NCBI RefSeq assembly: GCF_014349105.1
Contig: NZ_JACSJI010000022.1
Coordinates: 1-64,000, forward strand
Source: Caulobacter sp. 17J80-11
GTDB lineage: Bacteria > Pseudomonadota > Alphaproteobacteria > Caulobacterales > Caulobacteraceae
DNA: 64,000 nucleotides
Reading direction: 5' to 3'
Positions 46,108 to 54,304 of the stretch are shown here, piece after piece (within the stretch, counting starts at the first letter, position 1; every line of letters begins with the position of its first letter). Below the pieces are notes generated by a model. It was not told the origin of the DNA. It saw only the letters and a list, made by a program, of their open reading frames with translations, and made no database searches. The translations under genes were made by a program, and so were the position numbers.

Positions 46108-46373
46108 CCGACGTCGGCCCCGCCATCGTCTACCTGCTCTGCCTGGCCACCAGCATGGTGTGCGCGGCGCTGCTGGTCCGCTCCTATCTGCGCACCCGAA
46201 CGCGGCTGCTGCTGTGGAGCGCGCTGTGCTTCGTGCTGCTGGCGCTCAACAACCTGTTCGTGGTCGGCGACATGATCCTGCTGCCGTCGGTCGACCTGAC
46301 GCTGGGCCGCCAGCTCAGCGCGCTCGCCGCGGTCTGCGTGCTGCTCTACGGCTTCATCTGGGAGACCGAGTGA
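46104..46373 (+). CDS. DUF5985 family membrane protein, copy 1
   Basis: An 89-residue protein with three hydrophobic helices (AIVYLLCLATSMVCAALLV, LLLWSALCFVLLALNNLFVV, LSALAAVCVLLYGFIW) separated by short basic and acidic loops (RSYLRTRTRL). This matches the DUF5985 pattern of three helices with an R-x-R-x-R loop. Function is unknown. It overlaps both neighbours by one to four bases. Pairs of DUF5985 genes next to a small HTH gene recur in bacteria, from memory, and may form a heteromeric membrane sensor. Confidence 0.8.
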   Translation: MTDVGPAIVYLLCLATSMVCAALLVRSYLRTRTRLLLWSALCFVLLALNNLFVVGDMILLPSVDLTLGRQLSALAAVCVLLYGFIWETE

Positions 46374-46654
46374 TGCAGGCCCCCGAAACCGCCGGCTTCA
46401 TCGCCGGTCTCGTGACCATGGGCTACACCACCGCGGGTTTGTTCTTCCTGCGCTTCTGGACCCGCACCCGCGACCGCTTCTTCCTGAGCTTCGCCGCCGC
46501 CTTCTGGCTGATGGCTTTGAACGGCGCGCTGATCATCTGGATGCACGTGCCCAAGGAGGAGCAGAGCTGGATCTACCTGCTGCGGCTGGCCGCCTTCGTG
46601 CTGATCATCGGCGCCGTGCTCGGGAAAAACCTCGGCGGGAAACGCGCCCCGTAG
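46373..46654 (+). CDS. DUF5985 family membrane protein, copy 2
   Basis: A 93-residue paralogue of the preceding protein: FIAGLVTMGYTTAGLFFLRF, the basic loop WTRTRDRF, FLSFAAAFWLMALNGALIIW and a third helix IYLLRLAAFVLIIGAVL. The ATG shares a base with the stop of copy 1 (TGATG). Close coupling suggests the two subunits assemble together. There is no catalytic motif. A signalling role with the adjacent kinase is possible but not shown. Confidence 0.82.
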   Translation: MQAPETAGFIAGLVTMGYTTAGLFFLRFWTRTRDRFFLSFAAAFWLMALNGALIIWMHVPKEEQSWIYLLRLAAFVLIIGAVLGKNLGGKRAP

Positions 46655-46723
46655 CAACTTCGGCTTGGCCGCCGTCGCCGAACGCTGGTATTCGAAGCTG
46701 CACCGCCTCGGGAGCGCTTCGCC

Positions 46724-47011
46724 ATGAAGATGGGCCTGTTCGGCTTCAACATGCTGGCCCTGGCCGCCCTGGTCGGGCCGGCCCTGCTGATCTTCATGTC
46801 CGCCGATCAGACCCAGACCGTCGCGCCGACCACGCGCACGGTGTTCTTCAGCCTGTTGGGCGGCGGTTCGCTGGCCTGCCTGGGCGCCATGGCCCTGCTG
46901 AGCCGCAAGCGCGCGGCCGATCCGTTCCTGACCGTGACCCTGCTGCTGTTCGGCCTGCTGGGCCTCGCCGGCGCGATCGGGGCGCTGTTCGCCGTCACCG
47001 CCGTCCGCTGA
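46724..47011 (+). CDS. Small predicted membrane protein
   Basis: A 95-residue protein with three hydrophobic segments (FNMLALAALVGPALLIFM, TVFFSLLGGGSLACLGAMALL, FLTVTLLLFGLLGLAGAIGALF) and a short basic loop SRKRAAD. I do not recognise the family. It follows the DUF5985 operon by 69 bases in the same direction and ends facing the EF-G-like gene. Codon use is typical of the region, supporting a real gene. Confidence 0.6.
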   Translation: MKMGLFGFNMLALAALVGPALLIFMSADQTQTVAPTTRTVFFSLLGGGSLACLGAMALLSRKRAADPFLTVTLLLFGLLGLAGAIGALFAVTAVR

Positions 47012-47053
47012 CGGGCCGCGGCCCGGGCGAACCCGGACCGCCCCTGATCCTCC

Positions 47054-49090
47054 TCACGCGGCCGCGCTGCGCGCCTGTTTCACCACCTCGTCGGCCAGCC
47101 GACCGGTAAGCTCGGCCATGTGGTCGAACTCGGCCTCGAACGCCCCGACCCCCTGCGTCGCCGAGCGCAACTCGACGATGAGGTCCTGGCGCTCGGACTC
47201 CGGCAGGTAGACTTCGATCCGGTCCCAACCGGGCCAACCCTCGCGATTGTCGAAGCCGAGGATCTGGCCGCGCCGGCCCGACACGATCGAGTTGATCCGC
47301 GAGGTGGCGGTGGACGGCGCGTAGATGGTGATCTTGTCCACCGGCTCCAGCAGGTACGACGAGCCGCCGGCCAGGCCCTCGCTCATGGCGATGCGTCCGG
47401 CGGTGCGGAAGGCGATCTCCGAGGAGTCGACCGCGTGGTAGGAGCCGTCGGTCAGCACGACGCTGACGTCGACCACCGGGAAGCCCAGCGGGCCCCGCTC
47501 CATGGCGTCGCGCACGCCGTCCTCGACCGCGGGAATCCACTGCTTGGGCACGACCCCGCCGGTGATCTTGTCGGAGAAGCTGAAGCCCTCGCCGCGCTCC
47601 ATCGGCCGCAGCTCGATCATCACGTCGCCGAACTGGCCGTGGCCGCCGGTCTGCTTCTTGTGCCGGCCGCGCTGGGCCAGGCCCTTGCGGATGGTCTCCC
47701 GGTAAGCGGTCTTGGGCCGGTGCGCGTCGACCGCCACGCCGAAGCGGCGCTTCAGCCGCTCGATCGCCGTGCGCAGGTGCACCTCGCCCTGGCCCAGCAG
47801 CAGGGTCTCCTGGGTCTCCGGATCCAGCCGATAGGTCAGGCCGGGATCCTCCTCGACCAGCTTGGCCAGCGCCCCGGACAGGCGCACGTCGTCCTTGCGG
47901 TCCTTGGTCGACACCGCCAGGGCGAACAGCGGCAGGCGCGCCTCGGCCGCCAGCTTCAGCCGGCGCGCCTTGCCGTCGGTCGACAGGATCTCGCCGGCGC
48001 GGGCGTTCTCCAGCTTGCCCAGAGCGACCAGCTCGCCCGGCCCGGCCTTGGCGATCTTCTTGGTCGTCGCGCCGAACACCGAGAACAGGCCGCCGACGCG
48101 GGCCTTCTCGCCGTCGGGCCGGGTCACTTCGGAGCCGTCGGCCAGCTCCGATCCGAACACGCGGGCCATGGCCAGCTTGCCGATCTGGCCGGCGTGTGCG
48201 GTCTTGAACACGTAGGCGCACGGGCCGTCGGCGCCGAGCCGCTCGGCGGCCGCGCTCGCTTCGGGCATGTCGTGGCGCAGCGCCTTCAGCAGCCGGCGCA
48301 CGCCGAAGCCGTTCAGGGCCGAGCCCAGGAACACCGGGGTGATCAGGCCCTCCCGGGTCTCGCGGATCAGGTCGGCGAACACCGCGTCCTGGCTGGGGGT
48401 GACGTCCGAGAGCAGCTGCTCCATCAGCCCGTCGTCGTAGTCGGCCAGCTGCTCCAGCATGTGGAAGCGGGCCTCGGTCTCGCGCTCGATCAGGTCGGCG
48501 GGGATGTCGACCCGCTCCGACGCCGCGCCGGCGCGGTAGACGAAGGCGCGCTCCAGCGCCAGGTCGACGAAGCCGGCGGCCTTCTCGTCCTTCCAGATCG
48601 GGATCTGGCGAGCGACCAGCGGCGTGGAGCTGACCGGCTGGAGGGCCGCCAGCAGGTCGCGCACGCGCCCGCGCGCCTGGTCGATCTTGTTGACGAACAG
48701 AGCGCGGGGCACGCCCCGGCGCTCCAGCTCCTTGAGAATCGGCTGCAGCAAGACGGCCTTTTCAGGCTCGGGATCGGCCACCACCAGGCACAGGTCGGCG
48801 CAGGCCAGGGCGTGGTCGGCGTCGGCCGCGAATTCCACCGAGCCGGGGCAGTCGATCACCCCGTAGCGGTCGCCCATGAACTCGAAGCCGGCCAGGTTCA
48901 GCTCGACCGACTGGCCGCGGTCGCGCGCCTCGGGGGCGGCGTCGCCGACGCTGGACTTGGCCTCCACGGAACCTTGCCGTTCGATCGCGCCGGCCGCGTG
49001 GAGGAGCGCCTCCAGCAGCGTGGTCTTGCCCGACCCCACCGGTCCGGCCAGCGCGACGACTCTCGCGCCGTGGGTCTTGGTCTCCGGCAT
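47054..49090 (-). CDS. EF-G-like translational GTPase paralogue
   Basis: A 678-residue protein with the five-domain layout of elongation factor G. The G1 loop is GPVGSGKTTL, G3 is DCPGSVEF and G4 is NKID. In canonical EF-G, G3 reads DTPGHVDF with the histidine that positions the catalytic water; here that residue is serine. Domain IV retains QTGGHGQFGDVMIELRP, and domain V ends HMAELTGRLADEVVKQ. It belongs to the FusA2/EF-G-like group thought to act in a special role such as ribosome recycling or stress rather than elongation. Slow hydrolysis is expected. It reads leftward, upstream neighbour being a glycosyltransferase. Confidence 0.9.
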   Translation of the reverse strand: MPETKTHGARVVALAGPVGSGKTTLLEALLHAAGAIERQGSVEAKSSVGDAAPEARDRGQSVELNLAGFEFMGDRYGVIDCPGSVEFAADADHALACADLCLVVADPEPEKAVLLQPILKELERRGVPRALFVNKIDQARGRVRDLLAALQPVSSTPLVARQIPIWKDEKAAGFVDLALERAFVYRAGAASERVDIPADLIERETEARFHMLEQLADYDDGLMEQLLSDVTPSQDAVFADLIRETREGLITPVFLGSALNGFGVRRLLKALRHDMPEASAAAERLGADGPCAYVFKTAHAGQIGKLAMARVFGSELADGSEVTRPDGEKARVGGLFSVFGATTKKIAKAGPGELVALGKLENARAGEILSTDGKARRLKLAAEARLPLFALAVSTKDRKDDVRLSGALAKLVEEDPGLTYRLDPETQETLLLGQGEVHLRTAIERLKRRFGVAVDAHRPKTAYRETIRKGLAQRGRHKKQTGGHGQFGDVMIELRPMERGEGFSFSDKITGGVVPKQWIPAVEDGVRDAMERGPLGFPVVDVSVVLTDGSYHAVDSSEIAFRTAGRIAMSEGLAGGSSYLLEPVDKITIYAPSTATSRINSIVSGRRGQILGFDNREGWPGWDRIEVYLPESERQDLIVELRSATQGVGAFEAEFDHMAELTGRLADEVVKQARSAAA

Positions 49091-49157
49091 TCGCGTTTCT
49101 CCCGTCGCTGTTTTGAGCGGCGGGCCGCGGTCCGCCGCGACACAATTCCTTCCTCGG

Positions 49158-51458
49158 TCAGCTCACAAGCGTTCCCGCCCTTATGCTTCCGCCTTCGGAA
49201 ACCAGGACGCAAGCGTCGTCGTCCTCTTCGATCGGGTCGCTCCGTTCGGGGCGGACCATGAAGTCCAGCAGGTCGCGCCAGCACGCCTCGGGCGAGAACG
49301 ACCGGCGCGCGCAGGCCAGCGCCGCCTCGCCCAGGCGCAGGCGCTTCTCCGGGTCGGCCAGCAGGGCCAGCACCGCCTCGGCGAAGGCGGCCGGCTCGGA
49401 CTCGACCGTCGCGGCGCTCGCAACCAGGGCTTCGACGCCCTGCACGGTGACCGGCGTCGCCACAACCGCCTTGCCGCGGCCCAGCGCTTCGATCAGCTTG
49501 ATCTTCAGGCCCGAGCCCACGGTCAGCGGCGAGATCACCACCGCGGCGCGGGCGTAGAGCGGCTCCAGGTCGTCGACCAGGCCCAGCAGGCGCACCCCCG
49601 CCGGCGGCGGCTCGCGCAGGCCCCGGGCGACGCTGCCGGCCACCTCCAGCACCGCGTCGGGCCGCGCCGCGCGGATCATCGGCCAGGCTTCGGCGAAGAA
49701 CCAGCGCAGGCCGATGATGTTGGGCGCGGTGTTGCTGCCCACGAACAGAAGGGCCGATCCGTCGCCGGGCTGCGCCTGCGGGACCGGATCGACCGCCATG
49801 GGCGCCACGATCACCTCGGTGCGGCCGACCCGGCGGCGCACCGCCTCGGCCTCGTCGGGCTGGATGGCCACCACCGCGTCGGCCTGGCCGAGCAGGGCGA
49901 ACTCCTCGGCCGCGGTCAGGCGGGCGACGGAATCGGTCGCGCCATGGCGGGCGAAGGCGCCCCCGCGGCTGGAGAACAGGTCGTGCATGACCACGACGCC
50001 CGGCGCCGCCTCGGCCAGGGCGTAGGGGATCAGCGGGGCGAGAAAGGCGTAGTCGGCCAGCACGGCGTCGACCCGGCCGCGGACCGCGCGGGCCACGAAC
50101 AGGGCGTCCTCGCGTCCGTTCGCGGCGGCGACCGCGTAGGGCGCGGGCTTGACCCAGCCGGGGCGCCGCAGACCCGCGCGGGCCAGCACCGCCTCGACCA
50201 CGGTCAGCAGGGCGCGCGGCGCGACCCGCAGGTCGCGGGCGATCAGCCAGCGGCCCAGTCGCCAGGCGCCGCGCAGGCGATAGTCGGCGAACACGTCCGT
50301 CTCGGGCTTCAGGCGCATGGCCGGCCAGCGGCCGAAGGCGGCCGGCGAGGGGCCGACGAAGCGCACCCGCCAGCCGTCGCCGGTCAGGGCGCGGGCCAGC
50401 TGCAGCAGGTAGGCGCTCGAGCCGTTGGTCGCGCCCACGACCCGCTGGCGCGAGACGATCACCGCCTCGCGGGTCGCCGGGGCGTCGCCGGCGTCGGCGG
50501 CGGCGGGAGCCGGCCGGGGCGCGAACAGGGCGTTCAGCCGGGCGGCGACGGGCAGGCGCAGCAGGGCGGCGGCGCGCGGGCGCCCGGCGCCCCAACGCAA
50601 GGCCTCGCGCCAGCGGCCCTTCTTCAGGGCCTCGACGATTTCCCCGAACACCAGGGCGTCCTTGACGCTGCGCCGGCGGCGCTCGACCTCGCGCAGCACC
50701 TCCGGCGTGGGCGCGCCGACGCGCAGTTCGAAGTCCGCGGCCAGGCTGGCCCGCAGCTGAGCCGGCGTCAGCCGGTGCGACAGCGAGCCGGGGCGGCGGC
50801 GGTAGAAGTAAGTGGGCTCCGGATAGGTCCGCAGCCGCAGGCCGGCGAACAGCAGGCGGGCGACCAGGTCGAAGTCCTCAGTGAGGAACAGCCGCTCGTC
50901 ATAGGTCACGCCGCTGCGCCGCAGGGCGTCCATCCGGATCATCGGCTTGAGATAGCCCAGCGCCGGCCCGCGACCGAAGAAGCGGTTGGAGCGGACGTAG
51001 GCGACCGGGTCGATCCACTGCGGGCTCTGGGCCAGGGCGCCGGTGAAGAACAGGCGCGGCGCCTCCGCGTCGGTGTCGGAGAACAGCAGGAGGTCGTCGG
51101 CGACCATCTCGGCGCCGTCCCGCTCGGCCGCCTCGATCAGCTGGCGGAAGCGGTCGGGGTGGACCAGGTCGTCGCTGTCCACCACCGCGACCCAGCGGCC
51201 GCGGGCGGCGCGCAGGGCCCGGTTGCGGGCCGCGGCCGGTCCGCCGGCGGTCTCGGCGGTGAGAAGCCGCACCCGCGGGTCGCGCTCGGCCATGCGCCGG
51301 ACGCGCGCGACGCTGTCGTCGCGGGAGGCGTCGTCGGCGACGATGATCTCGAGATCGTCGAGCGTCTGGTCCAGCAGGGACCGAATGGCGGCTTCGACGT
51401 AGGCCGCCCCGTCGCGGTTGGCCATCAGCACCGAAACGACGGGTACGCGATCGGGCAT
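49158..51458 (-). CDS. Double glycosyltransferase, GT2 plus GT4
   Basis: A 766-residue bifunctional protein. Residues 1-230 are a GT-A family 2 domain (VSVLMANRDGAAYVEAAIRSLL, metal-binding VDSDD, TEDFDLVARLLFAG). After a basic helical linker, residues about 335-730 form a GT-B family 4-like domain, with SNTAPNIIGLRWF and the donor-binding GSGLKIKLIEALGRGKAVVATP. It would add two sugars during assembly of the polysaccharide repeat, or link different acceptors. Cytosolic or peripheral at the inner membrane. It is separated from the EPS genes by the GH16 gene but reads the same way. Donor sugars are not predictable. Confidence 0.88.
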   Translation of the reverse strand: MPDRVPVVSVLMANRDGAAYVEAAIRSLLDQTLDDLEIIVADDASRDDSVARVRRMAERDPRVRLLTAETAGGPAAARNRALRAARGRWVAVVDSDDLVHPDRFRQLIEAAERDGAEMVADDLLLFSDTDAEAPRLFFTGALAQSPQWIDPVAYVRSNRFFGRGPALGYLKPMIRMDALRRSGVTYDERLFLTEDFDLVARLLFAGLRLRTYPEPTYFYRRRPGSLSHRLTPAQLRASLAADFELRVGAPTPEVLREVERRRRSVKDALVFGEIVEALKKGRWREALRWGAGRPRAAALLRLPVAARLNALFAPRPAPAAADAGDAPATREAVIVSRQRVVGATNGSSAYLLQLARALTGDGWRVRFVGPSPAAFGRWPAMRLKPETDVFADYRLRGAWRLGRWLIARDLRVAPRALLTVVEAVLARAGLRRPGWVKPAPYAVAAANGREDALFVARAVRGRVDAVLADYAFLAPLIPYALAEAAPGVVVMHDLFSSRGGAFARHGATDSVARLTAAEEFALLGQADAVVAIQPDEAEAVRRRVGRTEVIVAPMAVDPVPQAQPGDGSALLFVGSNTAPNIIGLRWFFAEAWPMIRAARPDAVLEVAGSVARGLREPPPAGVRLLGLVDDLEPLYARAAVVISPLTVGSGLKIKLIEALGRGKAVVATPVTVQGVEALVASAATVESEPAAFAEAVLALLADPEKRLRLGEAALACARRSFSPEACWRDLLDFMVRPERSDPIEEDDDACVLVSEGGSIRAGTLVS

Positions 51459-51532
51459 GCGGCCTTCCAGCTTAAGTTTGATGCGACGTGTCGCGTTAAC
51501 CCGCGAGGCGCGCCTTCGTTGCGCGCTTGGGC

Positions 51533-51568
51533 AAAAGAAAGGGGCGGGAACCCCTAGGTTCCCGCCCC
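51533..51568 (-). terminator. Rho-independent terminator of the GH16 gene
   Basis: GGGGCGGGAACC (51541-51552) pairs with GGTTCCCGCCCC (51557-51568) around a four-base loop. On the minus strand the stem is followed by TTTCTTTT (51540-51533), 24 bases after the GH16 stop. It isolates the hydrolase from the glycosyltransferase gene downstream. Confidence 0.85.
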
Positions 51569-51591
51569 GAACTATCGATCCGAAGGTCGGA

Positions 51592-53904
51592 TCAACCCCA
51601 GTGCCAGTCGTCGACCTTCACCAGGTTGTGGATGTCTACGTTCTTCAGCGTCACCGATTCACCCGACGAGAAGCTGAACACCGCGTCCGCTCCCGATTGG
51701 GAGAGGGTCGGGGCCGAGCCGTGGCCCTGATAGCCGCTGAAGTCCAGGTCGTCGTTCGCACCGCCGGCGGCGAAGTTGTAGATCGTGTCCTTCCCGGCCC
51801 CCGGAGCGAAGACGAACATGTCGTCGCCCGCGCCGCCGTCCATCACGTCGTTGCCGGCGCCGCCGGTGATGTGGTCGTTACCGGCCAGGCCGTTGATGCG
51901 GTCCGCGCCCGTGGTGCCGACCAGGTGGTCGTCGCCCGCGGTGGCGGCCAGGTTCGGGGTCGACGGCGACGGAGTGGGGGTCGGCGTCGGGGTGGGCGTC
52001 GGCGTCGGGGTGGTGGAAGAAGCTTCCGCCGCGCCCCAGTGCCAGTCGTCGATCTTCTTGAGGGTCGACATGTCCACGCTCTTCAGCGTGACCTTGTCGC
52101 CGTTCGAGAAGCTGAACACCGTGTCTGCGCCCGACTGGGTCACCGTCGGCTTCAGACCCGCGGCCTGCTGGCCGTTGAAGTTCAGGCCGTCTTCAGCCCC
52201 CTTGAAGTTGTAGATCGTGTCCTGGCCGGAGCCGACGGCGAAGATGAACTGATCCTTGCCGGCGCCGCCGTCCATGGTGTCGTTGCCGGCGCCGCCGGTG
52301 ATGTGGTCGTTGCCGGCCAGACCGTTGATGCGGTCCGCGCCCGAGGTGCCGACCAGGTGGTCGTCGCCCGTGGTGGCCGTCAGGTTGGTGTCGCCCGGAG
52401 TCGGGGTGGGCGTCGGCGTCGGGGTCGGAGTGGGCGTCGGGGTCGGAGTCGGAGTGGGCGTCGGAGTCGGGGTCGGCGTCGGGGTGGTCCCGCTGCCGTC
52501 CAGGCTGTAGGCGCGGATGTAGTCGATATCCATCTTGGCCGGGAACTTGGTGGTCGCGTCCGGGCTGCCCGGCCACGAACCGCCCACCGCCAGGTTGGCG
52601 ATCATGTACATCGGCTTGTTCATGTCGGCCGGGGTGGCCGAGCGGTAAACTTCCACGCCGTCGACATAGAAGGTGACGTCCTTGGCGTCCCACTTGGCGC
52701 CGTAGGTGTGCATGCCGTCGGTGGTGTCACCGATGAAGTTGGCGTGCGTGTCGTAGGTGTGCTTGCCCGAAGCCTTCGAGTGCGTGGTGGTGTGCGCGAT
52801 GGTCGGATCCGAACCGATCATTTCCAGCACGTCCAGCTCGGGCGGCCACGAACCGTCCTGCGGAAGCAGCCAGAACGCCGGCCACAGACCCTGGCCGCCC
52901 GGCAGGTCGGCCTTCATCTCGAAGTAGCCGTAGGTCTGGCTGAAGGTGCCCTTGGTGTTGATCGTGCCCGAGACGTACTGGTTCGCGGTGCCGCCGATCG
53001 CGTCCTTCTCCGCCTGGGTGGTCGGACGGGCGGTGATGCTCAGCACGCCGTTGTTCACGGAGAACGGGTTCACGCCCAGACCCTTGAACTCCGGGTCCAT
53101 GTAGTACTGGAGTTCCTTGTTACCCGGCAGCGTACGGGTGTCGTACGAGGTGCCCGGACCGAAGGTCGTGTTCCAGGTGCCCGCGCCCTTCCAGTCCACG
53201 CGACGGTTCAGCGTGTTGAAGTCGTCGTTGAAAGTGAGCTTCAGCTTGCTCATGTCGATCGGCAGCTGGAAGTCGTCGGCCGCGAAGTCCGCCACCTTGT
53301 GGTTACGGAAGGTGACCGACTGGTCCGAACCCAGGTTCAGCACCACGTCGGAGCCGCTCTGGACCATCGCCGCCTTGACCTGGTCGAAGGTGTAGAGGCT
53401 GGAGCCCTTCAGGCGCACCACGTCCATCTTCCCGGCGCCGGCCTGGAAGTCGGTGATCACGTCGCTGCCCTCGCCGCGAGCGACGATGAAGGTGTCGGCG
53501 TCGGCGCCGCCCGTGAGGACGTCGTTGCCGCCGCGGCCGTCGATGGTTTGCGCGCCGGCCAGACCCTTGATGATGTTGGCCTGAGCGTTGCCCTGGCCGA
53601 ACGAGTCGTAGCCGTTCAGGGTCAGGTTCTCGACATTGTCCGGCAGGAAGTAGCTGCGGATGGCGTTGACCGTGTCGACGCCTTCGCCGGCCTTCTCGAT
53701 CACAATGTCGGTGCGATTTTCAGTGGTGTAGGTGTCGTCGCCGGCGCCGCCCACCAGGGTGTCGCCGCCACCGCCACGAATGCCGTCGTTGCCGGCCGTA
53801 CCGTTAATGGTTTCCTTGGCGCTGGTGCCGGTGAAGCCCTTGGTAGTAGCGCCGCTCAGCGGAAGAGCATTACCTTTATAATCAATAGTAGTAATATCAG
53901 CCAT
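51592..53904 (-). CDS. Secreted GH16 polysaccharide hydrolase with RTX repeats (ExsH-like)
   Basis: A 770-residue protein without a signal peptide. RTX-like repeats near 35-65 and 110-140 precede a GH16 domain (about 225-470) whose catalytic motif ELDVLE places Glu356 as nucleophile, Asp358 and Glu361 as acid/base. Two threonine-proline linkers (about 471-501 and 630-650) separate two copies of a 115-residue module with LAGNDHITGGAGND calcium nonapeptides ending DWHWG. RTX proteins leave by type I secretion; no such system is in the window. ExsH of Sinorhizobium depolymerises succinoglycan similarly. Position inside the EPS locus suggests it trims the polymer made there. ATG 53904 has GGGGAG. 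Confidence 0.92.
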   Translation of the reverse strand: MADITTIDYKGNALPLSGATTKGFTGTSAKETINGTAGNDGIRGGGGDTLVGGAGDDTYTTENRTDIVIEKAGEGVDTVNAIRSYFLPDNVENLTLNGYDSFGQGNAQANIIKGLAGAQTIDGRGGNDVLTGGADADTFIVARGEGSDVITDFQAGAGKMDVVRLKGSSLYTFDQVKAAMVQSGSDVVLNLGSDQSVTFRNHKVADFAADDFQLPIDMSKLKLTFNDDFNTLNRRVDWKGAGTWNTTFGPGTSYDTRTLPGNKELQYYMDPEFKGLGVNPFSVNNGVLSITARPTTQAEKDAIGGTANQYVSGTINTKGTFSQTYGYFEMKADLPGGQGLWPAFWLLPQDGSWPPELDVLEMIGSDPTIAHTTTHSKASGKHTYDTHANFIGDTTDGMHTYGAKWDAKDVTFYVDGVEVYRSATPADMNKPMYMIANLAVGGSWPGSPDATTKFPAKMDIDYIRAYSLDGSGTTPTPTPTPTPTPTPTPTPTPTPTPTPTPTPGDTNLTATTGDDHLVGTSGADRINGLAGNDHITGGAGNDTMDGGAGKDQFIFAVGSGQDTIYNFKGAEDGLNFNGQQAAGLKPTVTQSGADTVFSFSNGDKVTLKSVDMSTLKKIDDWHWGAAEASSTTPTPTPTPTPTPTPSPSTPNLAATAGDDHLVGTTGADRINGLAGNDHITGGAGNDVMDGGAGDDMFVFAPGAGKDTIYNFAAGGANDDLDFSGYQGHGSAPTLSQSGADAVFSFSSGESVTLKNVDIHNLVKVDDWHWG
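52402..52490. repeat. Threonine-proline codon repeat in the GH16 linker
   Basis: About 15 tandem ACS-CCS codon pairs encode a TPTP linker between the catalytic and first RTX module; a shorter copy lies at about 51958-52012. Six-base periodicity makes length variation likely. Linkers of this type keep extracellular modules apart. Confidence 0.85.
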
Positions 53905-54304
53905 CGGGTAACTCCCCAACAAGTTATGGCGAGAAGTTACTTCGGCTGATCGATGTTATCAAAGCGACGGGCGGTCGCAACCGAGCCCCGTTCGCCGTAC
54001 ATGTTCAGTGAATATTCGACTATATTTTCGCGGCGCGTTGACGCACCCGGTCGCGGCCACGCTTGGTCTGACGCAACAACCGACCTGATTTCATTGATTC
54101 AGAGAATGAAACTTGCAGACCGGCGCTCGCCGGGCGCGGTCACGCACCCTGCGTCAGGCCGTCACCCGGCGTCCTCCGCCCAAGGGGTTGCGTACAAAGC
54201 AAGCGGCCACTCTTCACGAGCGGCCGCTTAAAACACTGGGAATCCGCCCGGAAAACCTGGAGGCGTTCCGCAAAAGTGGGTTCTGTTTTGCGATCAGAAC
54301 GCGC
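53905..54304. other. 400-base intergenic region, GH16 leader
   Basis: I see no gene here. The region near 54002-54032 is AT-rich (GAATATTC, TATATTTTC) and is the best place for the GH16 promoter, though no consensus box is clear. A hairpin at 54201-54229 follows the FkbM gene. The isolated promoter region and the terminator downstream indicate that the hydrolase is controlled apart from the rest of the locus. Confidence 0.5.
54201..54229 (-). terminator. Hairpin downstream of the FkbM gene
   Basis: AAGCGGCC (54201-54208) pairs with GGCCGCTT (54222-54229) around a 13-base loop, about 75 bases past the FkbM stop. On the minus strand GCTTTG follows, so the U-tract is weak. Likely end of the EPS transcript. 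Confidence 0.4.

Noticed and set aside
49117-49138. GCGGCGG/CCGCCGC inverted repeat between the EF-G-like and glycosyltransferase genes as a terminator
   Set aside because: The arms are only seven bases in very GC-rich DNA and no U-tract follows on the relevant strand.
51592-53904. RTX toxin
   Set aside because: The nonapeptide repeats flank a GH16 catalytic domain with an intact ExDxxE motif, and no toxin activator or toxin domain is present.
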